DNA from: Lentinus brumalis
Taxonomy: Eukaryota; Basidiomycota; Agaricomycetes; Polyporales; Polyporaceae
Reading direction: 5' to 3'
NCBI GenBank assembly: GCA_001792895.1
Contig: MARA01000029.1
Coordinates: forward strand, 372,001 to 436,000
DNA length: 64,000 nucleotides
Made by a program: the position numbers and the translations under genes. The first letter of the stretch is position 1. Every line of letters begins with the position of its first letter. The notes under the pieces are model-generated. The model did no database searches. It saw nothing but the letters and a program-made list of their open reading frames with translations, and was not told the DNA's origin. Below, in pieces: positions 12,697-24,519 of the stretch.

Positions 12697-13637
12697 ATGT
12701 TCGCTGCCACCCTCCTCTGTCAGGTGCTCCTCGCCACCGCGGCGTTCGCCATCCCCACCTCCAAGGAGCGCTTCGCACAGCGTGCTGCCCGCCGCGCCGC
12801 AGGCCTCGCGCACCAGTCGCAGCCCAAGGCGCTCAGCGAGGGCATTCACCAGGCCGACAACCTGATCACGAACACCTCGCACGTCGAGTATAGCAGCAAC
12901 TGGGCCGGCGCAGTGCTCATTGCCAGCACGGTGAGCGGCGCCCTGTTACCATCTTACGATAAGACGGCTAGACTGACTGCATCACCGTCTCCTAGGCTAC
13001 CTACAAGTCCGTCACGGGTACCTTCACGGTCCCCACTCCCAAGGAGCCTTCCGGCGGCTCTGGCACGCACTCCGCGTCCGCCTGGGTCGGTATCGACGGC
13101 GACACCTGCGGCACCGCCATCCTCCAGACCGGTCTTGACTTCACCGTCTCCGGCTCAAGAGTCACTTACGATGGTACGCTTCGCCCGCTGTACCTTCCTC
13201 ATGTGTGCGAGCTGATCCCTTGTTCGACTCTAGCGTGGTACGAGTGGTACCCCGACTACGCGTACGACTTCTCCGGCATCAGCTTCTCCGCGGGCGACAG
13301 TGTCACCGTGACGGTTACAGCGACCTCCAAGACGGGCGGCTCGGTCACAATCAAGAACAACACGACGGGCAAGTCTGTGTCGCACACCTTCAGCGGCCAG
13401 CCGGCACTCTGCGAGTACAACGCGGAGTGGATCGTCGAGGACTTCGAGTCTGGCGGCTCCCTCGTCCCCTTCGCGAACTTCGGCACCGTCACGTTCACCG
13501 GCGCGTCGGCGGGCTTGGTGAGCGGCGGGACCGCCGGTCCGGCTGGCTCGACCCTCATCGACATCGAGCAGAGCAACAAGGTCCTCACCTCGGTCTCGAC
13601 CGGTAGCAGCTCGGTCACGGTCTCCTACATCGGCTGA
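12697..13637 (+). CDS. Secreted G1 glutamic peptidase (eqolisin), paralogue C, 271 aa
   Basis: Exons are 12697-12930, 12996-13173 and 13234-13637; introns are 65 and 60 nt. The signal peptide (MFAATLLCQVLLATAAFA), the propeptide (IPTSKERFAQRAARRAAGLAH) and most of the mature chain are closer to paralogue A than to B, and the leader sequence is also similar to A. The catalytic Gln motif AILQTG (about residue 122) and the AEWIVED motif are intact, so the enzyme should be active. Together with A and B it forms a cluster made by local duplication, with A inverted. The start was chosen because the signal peptide begins there; the upstream in-frame ATG at 12484 has no signal-peptide context. Confidence 0.94.
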
Positions 13638-14141
13638 AAGGCCACCGGTTTCGAACTTGGTCTCTCCTCTGCCTTCCGGTTATAATTCAACTGTAGTAAA
13701 GGGTGGCATCTGTTGTACGCAGGCGCAGAGCGAAAGAAGAACTCGCGTGTATTCATAATGTATTACGACGTGAGATGAATCGTGATGATGACGATGTACA
13801 AACCTCCCGTGGCCAGTTACTTATTCTCCCTTAGAGGTACATGGGTGAGGTCTTTCCCTATGAGAGCCCAGACGCAAAAACATCATGTGTCCTCTTAATC
13901 CGCGTCGATATTGAGCTACATGGTAGTGTCTGAAAGCGCAGACTTCTGCTGATGTGAAGAGAGGAGAGGAGGAGGAGAGAGTACTTGAGTATGTCCACGG
14001 GAAAATTGTAAGGATCCGGTAATAGCAACATCTAATCGTGAGAATGTATCATCAATACCGCAGCTCCTCGGAATCGCCGTCCCTCCCTCGTCCCTCCCTT
14101 CGCGATCCCTCCTCCGCGAGATTGTTCTGTACACTGCACAG
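13638..14141. other. Intergenic, no gene supported
   Basis: Contains the 3' region of G1 peptidase C and the CT-rich leader (about 14080-14120) of the BTB gene. Nothing else stands out. Confidence 0.5.
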
Positions 14142-15206
14142 ATGACATCTGCCCAGGCTGCGCGTACTACTGAACTTGAGCGGGATGACGAGTTCTGGCT
14201 TGAAGACGGGAGCGTTGTTCTAGTTGCTGGGAACGTAGGCTTCAAGGTCTACAAAGACCTTCTCGCGACACACTCCCCAATCTTTCACGACATGTTCGCC
14301 CAATCGCGCCCTGACGAGCAGGAGATATATGACGGCTGTCCTGTTGTCTACCTGTCCGACGCTCCCTGCAGTTTGAGGCACTTCCTACGCGCGCTGATAC
14401 ATACTGTGCGTCCGTTGTGAGTACCGTATGGTCATCGCTCTCTGGGATTTCGCACTCATCTTCGCCACACTAGATTCTACCGAAGCGACGAGGACACGAA
14501 GATATCCATCGATGAACTCTTCGCAGTGGCACATCTAGCGCACAAATACGACGTTGGAGAGTTGCTGCGGCAAGCCGTCGTCTGCCTGAGATCCTACTAC
14601 ACCAACAGACTCGATATCTGGCAGCAGAGAGGACAAGCGGGCAATGTCCCGTTTGAGACGTCGGACAAGGACCCGTTGTATGCGATCGGCGTGGTCAACC
14701 TGGCGCATCTTACCCAGACGCCCTCCATGCTCCCATTGGCACTCTACGACTGCTGCTATCTTGGCGGACGGGTCGTACGCGGGTGGACGCGGGAGGATGG
14801 AACGGTCGAACATCTTTCTCTCGAGGACCTTGAGCGATGCATGGATGGGTCCACTGCACTGGCGACCAGGGCTGTCTGTTCGTCCATGGATCTCCACGCA
14901 GCAGTCGAGCAGGCGGACCTGTGCGTTCATTCGAGACCGGTGCGTTTCGGTGGTGGGGGCGCCTGCGAGGCTGCTCAGGCGAAGGTCAAGTCGCGGTTGA
15001 AAACGAACAAGTCGTTCCTGGGCACGCGGGCTCTGCACTCCCACATGGCCACCGCTTCCTTGTCTCCGCAATTCGCCAAGATGTGCAGCACCTGCCTGTC
15101 TACCTTGCAGGGAAGGGAACGTGCCACGCACGAAGCGGTCTGGGCCCAGCTCCCGTCGCTATTCAACCTGTACATCCCGGACTGGCAGGCCAAGACGTCC
15201 AACTGA
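14142..15206 (+). CDS. BTB/POZ domain protein, two exons, 335 aa
   Basis: Exons are 14142-14416 and 14474-15206; the 57-nt intron (GTGAGT...CACTAG) splits a Leu codon. Residues of about 18-115 have the pattern common in mushroom BTB proteins: DEFWLEDGSVVLVAGNVGFKVYKDLLATHSPIFHDMF, then a strand with VVYLSDAP, then the helix SLRHFLRALIHT. A LAVAHLAHKYDVGELLRQA-like helix follows at the start of exon 2. The C-terminal half is helical and carries several Cys (CSTCLSTLQGRERATHE). BTB domains mediate dimerisation and Cul3 adaptor binding; in this basidiomycete-expanded family the substrate is unknown. The codon pattern and length are normal for the family. Confidence 0.87.
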
Positions 15207-15682
15207 GAAGTGGGCGAGTGGCTCGACAGTGGCGTCACGCTCGTAGCTTGTCGGTATGGTTGTTCATCATGTGTTGCGATAGGTTGCGATCTGCCAGGAA
15301 TGCAAGCCGTGGTGCGACTCAGCCGCCGCAAGTGCATCTCTGTGCATCCATTCGTGCGGTACTAGAACGAAGGCAACGACTACTCGCACGGACGAACTTC
15401 TGGCTTCTCACCCGGCGTTGCCAATCTGCTCTCTCATGCCAGCTACATACTGACTTCTTAGCACTTACTCAGTGTGTCCTCGGACTCGTCTACTTACTAT
15501 TGCCTGAACTTCGGATGCATCGGGACTGGATGGTAGGAGCGCCATGAGATGCATGACTCGGGCTACCCTAGTACTTACTTAGCGAACGGTGCTAGCGCTC
15601 ACTCCCAGTAACTTACATAAGCAACTACCAGGCGCCTTGTCCGCCGAGGCCCGCTCTTGCGACCTACTTAACCACACTACAT
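15207..15682. other. Intergenic, no gene supported
   Basis: Contains scattered ACTTACT-type motifs (15460-15630) similar to those near 350-460 and 8150-8190, and no frame with support. Confidence 0.4.
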
Positions 15683-16615
15683 ATGTCTCAAGTTCATATC
15701 GTCCATGTCAATCCCGACTTCCACGATTCTGACTGGCTCTCCCTGCTCTTTTGAGGTCTTCACGAGCTGAATGAAGGCGACCGCCTTCCGTACAAGGCTG
15801 CGATCAATGAGCACTGGCAGGCCGACTCGTCGTCCGACAGCGACCCCGTTGCGTGGTACGCCCCTGTCCTCGACAGCCTCGCCCGTCTCTTGATCTATCA
15901 ACCCCGTCATCAGGCTGTTTCCATCACCGTCTTACCGCCTGCTCCCCTTCTCGATCGCCTGAAACCTGCCAAGTTCCTCCTCGCTCAAACCGCACTGAAT
16001 GTACCTTCAGATGTCAGGAATCAACTCACACGCATAGTCGGCCATATCCGTCGCGTCCGGCTCCTCTATGTTGAACATCGACCCTCTGGTTCCTCTTAAG
16101 GGCGCTCGCCCCTTATTCTGCCCTCTGCAATCCAACCGCGTGAGGGACTGAGGACTCAGCCCCCTCGAGGGTCCGTCTCACTCAGGAGCGTTCGTGGTAC
16201 GTCCATCTGACATGGTTCTCTATAGCTAGACGACCGCGTCAGGTCCGCGTCAGCGGGAAGCCGAAGAAGTCAACTGCGAATGCGCTCTACTCGCGCATCT
16301 CCACGACGAATCGAAAATTCGACCGATCATTCCCTATGTCGGTGTCTCAAAGGTTTCCTGTCAGCTATGCCACTTGTACTTCCAGTGCTACAGCGCCGCC
16401 ATCGGGGCTGTCGTCCACATTCGAGGGACCCATGGCCCGCTCGTTCCGGGGAAGACTCCCTCTCTGCTCCCCTCGGATGTGGAGGAGGATCGGCAAATCC
16501 GGGAGATGTTGCGCCAGAAATTGCTGGAGAAGCTGGTTGTGGAAATCGCGCGTAGCCGCACGCGTCTCCTGTCGAAATCATCTCAGAGCAATGTTGCTTC
16601 CGAGGGAGATGAGGT
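15683..16615 (+). pseudogene. Relic of an OTT_1508-type deaminase-like gene
   Basis: From 15683 the frame reads MSQVHIVHVNPDFHDSDWLS, meets a TGA at codon 24 (15752-15754) and then stays open to a TAA at 16097-16099. After an intron-like gap ending CTGACATGGTTCTCTATAG (about 16226), an open frame contains EEVNCECALLAHLHDES, PIIPYVGVSKVSCQLC and HIRGTHGPLVP. That is the layout of the fungal OTT_1508-like deaminase family (Pfam), whose members normally read HCE or HAE, then SKxSCxxC, then RGTHG. Here the first zinc ligand His is replaced by Asn (AAC, one base from CAC). The premature stop, the second stop and the altered ligand point to a dead copy. It could instead be a functional gene with unusual splicing. 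Its end near the GTGATT site at 16616 is approximate. Confidence 0.6.
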
Positions 16616-17843
16616 GATTTGTGGACCGCGTACGTCTTTTGCTCATACCGCCAAACTGATGACGAGCTTGCAGCAGAGGCAGGTGTTATTTCCAACCTCA
16701 AGGTCATATCCGAATTGGTCGACAGGGGTCCCTCAGATCGGGGTAACACGACGATGGTACAGTGCCGTCCGCGTCAGCATCGACTCAATGATGGCAGATT
16801 GTAAATTCGGGCCGAGTAGGACGGGGCCTTTCATGATGTCCTTGATGGAAGTGAACGTCGTCGAACGAAGAAGCCGCTTTGCAATGCGGCCGCATAGAAG
16901 AACGAGGGTATTCGTTGTACGCTCAGAATAGAGTTGGCGGTCCGTTTAGGTCCGTACGCTTCATCTTCTCTATCGTTCCGACCGCACTGAATTTCCGACG
17001 CTCCCTCTCTGGCAGCTACGCTTCGCAAGGTTCCATTAGTCCGTAGGCATACTGCTGAGCTGCGGCGGACCTCTGCCTGTGCGATATTTCCGCGAACTTC
17101 TTGCGGCGGTTCGTTGTCTCCCGATGGCATTGTATCGGACCGTGAGCCTGTTTAGAGATAGGACCAGGTGTGCAACGATCTGGGGCGGTGTGGTGGCACA
17201 GAACGGCGGAAATTCCGTATTGGTGCGCCATTTTAGCTGCCCGGGGATATGCACCAGAAGCGTACTGCACACGCTGAATTGGCCCAAAAACGCGACATCT
17301 CTAGTCTGTGTCCGAATAGAGGAACTACTATACGGGTGCAACCGACGCACATCTTGCCTTTATATTCCTAACGTTCAGCTGCACGAAGCCTTGCGTATCA
17401 CGTACAGTTCGGGTGCAGTCTGGCCCTCCAAACATGGACCATCGTCGCTATGTACGTATTCCGTGCCGATGTTCCGATGCACTCATCCCGCACTGACTGG
17501 ACGGTCGGACGACGATCTTCAACGTTCGTCGCTCACTGCACTCGATGGCGACAAACATTGCTCATTTCCGCAGTCTTCTGTGCCTTCTATGTCAGTCCTC
17601 CGTGTCTTCTTGCAGCTCTAGATGGACTAACGGGTCAGACTAGGGGGTGCCATTGCCATTACGGATGTTGTCGTCTGAATCAAGTCTCGACCTGACCGAC
17701 GCGCCGCTCAATGTAGCATCATTCGCTCGGTAGCCAATGGAGAATATGGCGCGTCACACGAGTCGTCGGGTACGGTCTCATCAACGCGGTGTGGGACGTT
17801 GGCAGACCTTGGATCCTTCCGGACTGTCCGTGCCTGAACGAGG
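16616..17843. other. Intergenic, no gene supported
   Basis: A plus-strand open frame of 180 codons at 17079-17621 and a minus frame at 17036-17350 overlap each other; neither has a motif or splice support. The 5' part may include the decayed 3' end of the deaminase relic. Confidence 0.4.
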
Positions 17844-17849
17844 TATAAA
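17844..17849 (+). promoter_or_regulatory. TATA box of the SMP gene
   Basis: A clear GGTATAAAAGGG element lies 99 nt before the ATG at 17943. It is followed by a CT- and CA-rich leader, typical of strongly expressed basidiomycete genes. Confidence 0.75.
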
Positions 17850-17942
17850 AGGGAAGCCGTCTCGACGTCCATCTCCCAGGTCTTGCAGAGTCTACCCCCA
17901 CAACACACTCTTACTCTTCTCTGTGCACCCACAATCATCACA

Positions 17943-18358
17943 ATGCCGGCCAAGGGATCTCGCGGTGGTGCTGGTAAGCGATGCCTCTCCTCCTCACCTC
18001 CGTCACCGCGGTCGCTGACCTCACATGTCTCCGATACAGCCAGTGCCAACAAGACTAGCTCGACCGACGCCTCGCGCATCCAGTCCACTCAGGTCAGCGT
18101 TTGCCCGTCCCCGCCTCCCTCTCCGTCCTCTGCCCACCCAGATCCTATCCCCGTCTCCTTGCGCCCCCGCGCCGCTTCGCTCTCCATCTCCGTCCGCGCT
18201 CGAGCGGGAGTCTCATACGCGTTCGCATTTGACCGCAGGCCAAGGCCGGGAACGACACCAGCAAGGGTTCCTTCCCCGCCCGCGCTCAGGCGGCCGCGTC
18301 CAAGAACACCGCGTCTCCTCCCACCTCCAAGGCCGGAGGCAAGGCTCCCAAGGCATGA
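17943..18358 (+). CDS. Small SMP-domain (LEA-like) protein, three exons, 67 aa
   Basis: Exons are 17943-17973, 18040-18092 and 18239-18358; introns are 66 and 146 nt. The product begins MPAKGSRGGAASANK and carries DASRIQSTQAKAGNDTSKG followed by SFPARAQAAASKN. That is the fungal form of the SMP (seed maturation protein) motif, in which (T/D)ASRIQSxQAKxG is diagnostic. Family members are small, hydrophilic, disordered proteins linked in plants and fungi to desiccation or stress tolerance, so the protein is probably a cytosolic or nuclear stress protectant. It has no signal peptide. The gene is too fragmented by introns to appear as one long frame. The strong TATA box suggests high or inducible expression, which is inference. 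Confidence 0.82.
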
Positions 18359-18607
18359 TGGCGACGCGTCGCTGTAGACTCACGAATTCGGGAGGGCGTC
18401 ACCGATCTGTAGACATGGAAATTGAGTGGGAACTGCTGCACCGTAGAAACTTGTCGCATTTGTATTGAAGTCAATGACTGCCCTCGCCTCACATGGTCCG
18501 TGGTTCGGCGCTGCTCGCGACAAGGTGGTGACGAGATTTGGTACCATAAGGCTATTCAGTGCTATCGTACAAACAAGAGGTACATATCGTCCGATCGCGA
18601 TCACACC

Positions 18608-21600
18608 CTAGATCGAGTCCTCACCGAAGATATCGAATGAATAGTTGACGTGCCACTTGCGGACCGCGCTGAAGTTTTTAGCTTTCGTCTCCTTATCCTC
18701 TTCGACCTCCGGATCTAGACCGTCTCCGTCCGCCTGCTGCCCGTGTGCGACGAGTGTATCGGGCTTACGCCCAACGCGTGACAAGGTGCCGTCCACGGAA
18801 CGGTGCACGTCGCTGAGGTGAACGAGCTGTCGGCGCAGATGAGGTTTAGACGCGACAGCCTCCGTGATGTAGTCCAGGGTGCTCCAGGTGTCCTTATCTT
18901 CCAACAGCGGCTCGAACTCATCATCGTCCTTGTCGTCATCCCCGTCGTCCGCGGGGACCGCTGCCTCCGCACGCTTCTTCGTCTCGGCCTCAACCTTGTC
19001 GATGAAAGCCGCGAGCTCGGTTGCGAGCTTCGTGCCATTACGGAGGCGTCCCTGTTCAACGAGGCGCTCGACTGTGTCCTTAAGTTTCTGGATGTCACCT
19101 TCCGAGGGATAAGGACGATCCATCGTGAAGGGGTGTAGACTATCGCTGAGGTTGGGGATCTGCGGCAGGGAGCCTGGGCCGTTTGTTCCGGTACTGACCT
19201 GTAGCCAATGCGAGATGACCATCTCCAGCGGCGTATTCCCAACACTGTCCTCGAGAGTGAGGGCCTCTTCGGGTCCTGCCTCACCAAGCAAGTGAGCGAT
19301 CGCGGGAAGAGCGTGGTTCGTGGCTAGGTGCAGGGGCGTTGAGCCGCCGCGGTCGCGCATCAGGAAGACTGGAACCTTGAACTTGAGGAGAAGCTTGACG
19401 GCCGCGTAGCCATGCTTCTTCACTGCGATATGAAGGGGCTAGAGGAACTCTGTCAGAAACGATACGTGCGCACATGGAGGGAGAACCTACAGTGTTGAGG
19501 GCCTTTCGGGACTGCTGGACGAGCATGCGGCAAGTGACGTCTTCGGGAAGTTTGTCCAACATGTGCTTGAGGAGCTTCAAATGCTTCTCTGAGTTGTGTG
19601 CGCAAAGAATATGATATGCGTTCCAGCTACAAAGAAGCGTGATATCAGCGTGAGCAGTTCAGAGGTGTCACGGAAGGTCGATCAACGCACCCGCGACAGT
19701 CGGTCTCGGTCGGAGATATACCCTTCGATAGCAGATAGTCGAATATATCTGGCGAACAACCCCAATTGGCGGCGACCAGAATGTTATTAAATCCGACGTA
19801 GAGAATCCTTGATACAGGCTGATCAGACGCGAAGGACGGTATCACAGGGAGGAGGACTTACTTGGCCATGAGTGACTCTTGCATCTGAGCAGGTTGGAGA
19901 TCGACCACGGCCTTCAGGATCTCCAAGTGGTTCCCGATGATCGCCGCAGTGACAACAGACTCGTTCAGCTCGTCCGCCTTCCAACCTAACCTCGCCGGTA
20001 CCTGACTCGCGATTCGCTTCAGGTGCTGTGCGCGGTCGTCGCTGTGAGTAGAAGCATAGTACTGATATGCGCTGACCGCGCGCTCGCTCGAGAGATAGCG
20101 GACGCATCCGATGGCGCCCGAGTACGCCGCCGTCCAAAGGAGCGGGAACTCGTGCTTCTGCTGAGTGCTGGGTGCGTTCGGGTCGGACTTTGCAACGAGG
20201 TCCTTGCGCTTCTTGCCATGGACATTGAGACCTAGGTACGTCTTCGAAGAGAGCTTCTTCGGCTTGATGTCCTCCGCGCCCTGTTCGTCCGCGTCCTGTG
20301 ACTCCTCCTCCGGAACTTCGATGCCCACTCCAGTACGGCGGATCAGTTCATCGAGCATGTCTGGCCGATCGTTCATCACGATCCAGGAGTGTGCGTCCTG
20401 TGGAAGGTCGAGGGGCTTAGGCAGCGCCTTGTATAAGTCCGCGATTTGAACGAATGCCTCAAAGTCGTTCTCCAGCACGGCCCTATACAGCGGGACGCCG
20501 CCCACGATTGTCTTCGTCTCGGGATGCTGGAAGTTGACGTGGGATTGGAGAAGACGCTCGGGGGGTACATCGCATTGCACGGAGGACGGCCGCTGAGCGA
20601 TGTCGACGAAGTTGATTTCTGGTTGTTCGTCTTCGTCGTCGTCCATGTCGTCGTCTTCGTCTGACCCGTCTTCGGAGTCATCTTCTTCTACAGGCGCGTC
20701 AGGACCTTTGAGAACAAAGCAGGGCGACACGGATGCTCACCAAGTGCGATCTTCGCAAGCTTGAACTTCGGCGGCTTCGCGTCGGCGGGTTTGTACTGTG
20801 CGACAGCAATGGCTAGCACGAGTCTGGCCGTCGACCAGTGACGATGCTGTAATGCCAACGTCAGAGGAGTGACACCTATTGCGAGCGGTAAAAGTCAGAA
20901 GGGTTCGCCCGTTTCAGAGGAGATCACACATACAGTAGTTCTCCGCAAATCGAGACGTTATTTGAATGAGTTGCTGATCCGACTTCCCGTCCTTGGGAAG
21001 ACAGAGCTCCTCGATCTTCGCATTGTCGCCATCGCAACACGCCTGATACAGCTCGTTGTACCGCGCAGTCAGGTGGCTGGAAACTTGCTCGTGCGCCCAC
21101 GTCCCGGTCATCCGGAAGAACTCCAAGTTATTCCTCGGCCGGTAGTAATACCCCATACCAACAGAGCGGAAGTAGCTGCTCGGGTCGTCAATGGTGGGCT
21201 CGTCCGGATAGAGCTCCTTCCATGTCTTCGCGCCGCGAGAGACCAAAAATTCCTCCGCCTTGGTGAGGAAGTCGAGAGAGAGACTGAGATTCTTCTTTTG
21301 CTTCTTCTGCGTCTCTTCGTTGTGGCCGAGAATCATTGGCGCACCGTCCGGCCGTTTCCTCTCGCTTTCGTGGATGATCTTGACGACTTCCGTCCAGTGA
21401 GCGCCCTGCCAGCCCGGCTGCTTCGCAAGCTCCTTGAACTTATCCATGTCATTCTCGACGTCGGCTTTGGACTTGGTTTCGGTGAGATCCTTCTTGATCA
21501 CAGTACTCATCCCGCGCACGGCATCGAGGAGTGACAACTTGCTATTCGCGTTACGGAAGGGGTTGTAGGCTTGCCTAGTGCCGATGTTGTAATCCGCACC

Positions 21601-24519
21601 CAGATTGAGGAGCAGCTGCAAAGCGTCACTGGTGTTGTGGATCGCAGTCTCTACTGGCCAGTTGATGAGGTGGCGCCACTTGAGCTCGCCCGTGCGCCAC
21701 ACGTTTTTCCTACGCATTCACAGATTGTATCAGATTGTGCGAGCTGTTGAATATGAATCACAGCGTACCTGAGGTCCCGTGCATGACTAAAGTCTTCCTC
21801 GGTGAAGCTTACCTTGGCGCCATGGGCGAGGAGAACGGCCACAGTTGCGAAGTCATTCTTGGCCAGCGCCGACACGATCGGGTGCGTCATCAGCAACTGG
21901 TTAGAGACGAAGGGGGAGTCGATGACGGCCTTCGCCTTCGGGTCGTGGCGCAAGAGGGCATCGACAAGTTCAGGATGCGCGGAGCACACGACGCGATGGA
22001 AGATGGTGAAGAGGTCCTCGTCAGCCTGCGAGGATGTCGCGCCGGCGGCCACGAGCTTCTTGACGACTTCGGCAGCGATTCCGCTATCCCGCGTCACGGC
22101 GGTCAACGTGAGAGGATGGTATGGTTTCATCCACCAGCCCTCCGCTTTCGTCATGAGAGTCGCGTCCGCCCCTCCGGCGATAAGTTCGTCGATGGCACCA
22201 AGAGACCCGAAGATGACGGCATATTGAAGAGGCGTGAGCGCGTAGTCCCAGTCGGGAACGTTGACGTCGAAGACGTCCGGCACGTCCTCCTCGTCCTCAG
22301 GGATCTGGCTGAGGTCCTGCTTCGCTTCTTCACCCTTCTTCTTCTGTTCGCCGTCCTCTTCCGAGGACCAGTCATCCTCGCTGCTGTCGTGACCTTCGTC
22401 CTCGTCCTCATCCCCGTCTTCGTCGTCACCCTCACCTCCGTCCTCGTCGGCATCGACATCCATCTCATCCTCGTTCTTCTTGTGCTCTTCGGAGCGTTTG
22501 GCAGCCTTTTCCTCCTCCTTTGCCTTCTCCGCGTTCACGGCGCTGCGTTCGAGAAGCTTGCGCACGACCTCCGGAAGATCGAGCTGAGCGGCGAGATGGA
22601 GGGCAGTGCGGCCGTCGACCACGCGAGAAGTCATCCGAGCGCCCGCGTCGATGAGGTCGCACGCGATGTCGACCTCCTTGGAGAGGATCGCGAGCTGGAG
22701 AGGGGTTCGGCCAACCTGGTCGCGGCGGTTGAGGTCGTAGCCTTCCTGCGAGATAAAAGTAGTCACTGCAGCGCGGTCGCCCAGGACGATCGCGTTGAAG
22801 AGCTTCTCGGTGGGTCCGATGTACGCCTGCTCCGCCCACTCTCCTTCGTCGATCGGTTTGAAGCTTCCCGACAGGCTCTGACGACCGGGATCCTCTCGAA
22901 TGAATCTAGCGAAGCAATCAGCGAGAGAGTGGGCTCCACACTAGGAGTCGAACATACTGAATACGACCGCGGACGTAGGAGTCATCTTCGGCCTCTTGCA
23001 GCTTCTTCTCCTCCTCGTCCTTCGGCTCCGGGCAATACTCACAGCAGTCCTCGACACACTCTGTCAATGTCCCGAAGAACGCAGGGTGGCGGTGAAGACG
23101 GCGGTCCTTGTTCTTCGGATTGAAAGGAGCTGCAGCGGTGTCAGTGAATCTCTACTCAGACAATAGCATATTGGCCACTGACAGTTCATGCCTAGATCCT
23201 GTGACGGATAGAGATTAGTGAAAGCATGTTGGCAGGAAGGAAGCTCGCCTACCGTCTGATACACAAGCTTGTCGATCCGGCGTGCGTCCCATCCTGGGCC
23301 GTAGGGGATGTGTAGCGAGATGACATCGTAGTCATTCATCTCCAGGCCGCCGATGTCGATGTTCGCCTTCAGATCGCCCTTGAGCTTCCTCTTGCGACGG
23401 CTGTAGTCGACGTTCGCATCGGGACGGCAACGCAGGCTGCGGCGGTCGAGGAGGTACTTCTGTCGTGACTCGACATCGACGAGCCTCTCGAGCACGATCA
23501 AACGAGCCAAACCCTGGACGCGCTGGATGGACCGCTCGAAGATCTGCAAAGGAGCTTCAGCATCAATGAAATAAGACTCGTTTAGGGGTACGCACCGTGG
23601 GATCGATGTCATCGCGACGCAGCGTCGGCACGTACACCTCGAAGTCGCGCATGGAGTACTTGGTGAGCCGCACTTCGTAAGACGGCGAGCGTCGGGTCAC
23701 GTCCACTGTGTTGCACTGACGCATCATGGCGACGATGGCGCGAGGGTTTGCCCAGACGCGCTGTCCATCGAAGGCGCTGCATGGCGCATCGACGTCGAAG
23801 CCAGCGAGGATCTCAGCGGGAGAGCTGTACAGGCGCAACACGATCTGGATCGAACGGTAGGGATACTGGGAGTGGATGGACACCGTGTGCTTCGTGCGGA
23901 CACAGGTGACGTCCCAAGGCACGGAGTCGCGCACGGCTTCGTAGATCGCCTGCATCTTGACCTCGGCTTGCTCCGGAGTCAGACCGTAGAGGAACAGATC
24001 GATGTCGGACGTTGGAAACGCGTTGTTATGGTAGTACTTGCGCATGGCGCGCTTCGACACCTTCGCAAAGTCAGGCAAGGGTGCAAGGCAGGCTTGAACA
24101 GCCCCTCCCGCCGCGATGACGTTGCTCCAATCGGTGAGCTGCGACAGAGAGCCTTCCGTGAAGAGTGCCCAGTTCTTCTTGAACTCGTCGAGGCTGGAGA
24201 CCATCGCGGGCTCGCCTTCCTTCCGGCGCCGCCTCTCATCTAGTGGAAGGATGTAGTGAGCGACGAGGTCAGTCTCGTCCGTCACGATACGGGCACGCGT
24301 CTTGCGGATGTCGTCTGGGGCATCGAACACGTCAACGAGGCCCACATGCTGGTCCAGAAGACGGCTGTTCGTCTTGTCCGTCGCCCAGAGCTTGCGAAGT
24401 TCGGCCTCGTCGTCCAGCGACGGCTGAAGTGCTTGCGAGAGGAGGTCGGTGACGCCAGGACCCGGAGGCAACAGAGCGATTCGCGCGAGGAATGCTTGAG
24501 CTTCGGGGGTTTGAGGCAT
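18608..24519 (-). CDS. Nucleotidyltransferase-like/ankyrin repeat protein, 11 exons, about 1786 aa
   Basis: Exons run 24519-23596, 23543-23253, 23198-23183, 23129-22958, 22905-21769, 21709-20934, 20875-20741, 20687-19862, 19807-19691, 19626-19491 and 19438-18608. All ten introns (52-64 nt) are GT...AG and keep frame, including a 16-nt microexon. Residues of about 136-175 have AAGGAV...SDIDLFLYG, the GG...DxD layout of nucleotidyltransferases, followed by CVRTKHTVSIHSQYPYR and QIVLRLYSSPAEILAGFDVD. Cysteines 435, 439, 440 and 443 form a small cluster. Ankyrin repeats follow (GRTPLQLAI at about 532, GRTALHLAA at 565, STPLHLA near 1543), interrupted by an acidic region (about 612-680) and a second acidic stretch in exon 8. 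I know this architecture as a conserved but uncharacterised fungal family; it is intracellular, and its substrate is unknown. The third catalytic carboxylate is not obvious, so enzyme activity is unproven. Confidence 0.85.

Noticed and set aside
21735..23123. 462-codon plus-strand open frame
   Set aside because: It lies opposite exons 4-5 of the ankyrin gene. Its composition mirrors the acidic and ankyrin-coding strand, and no family is recognisable.
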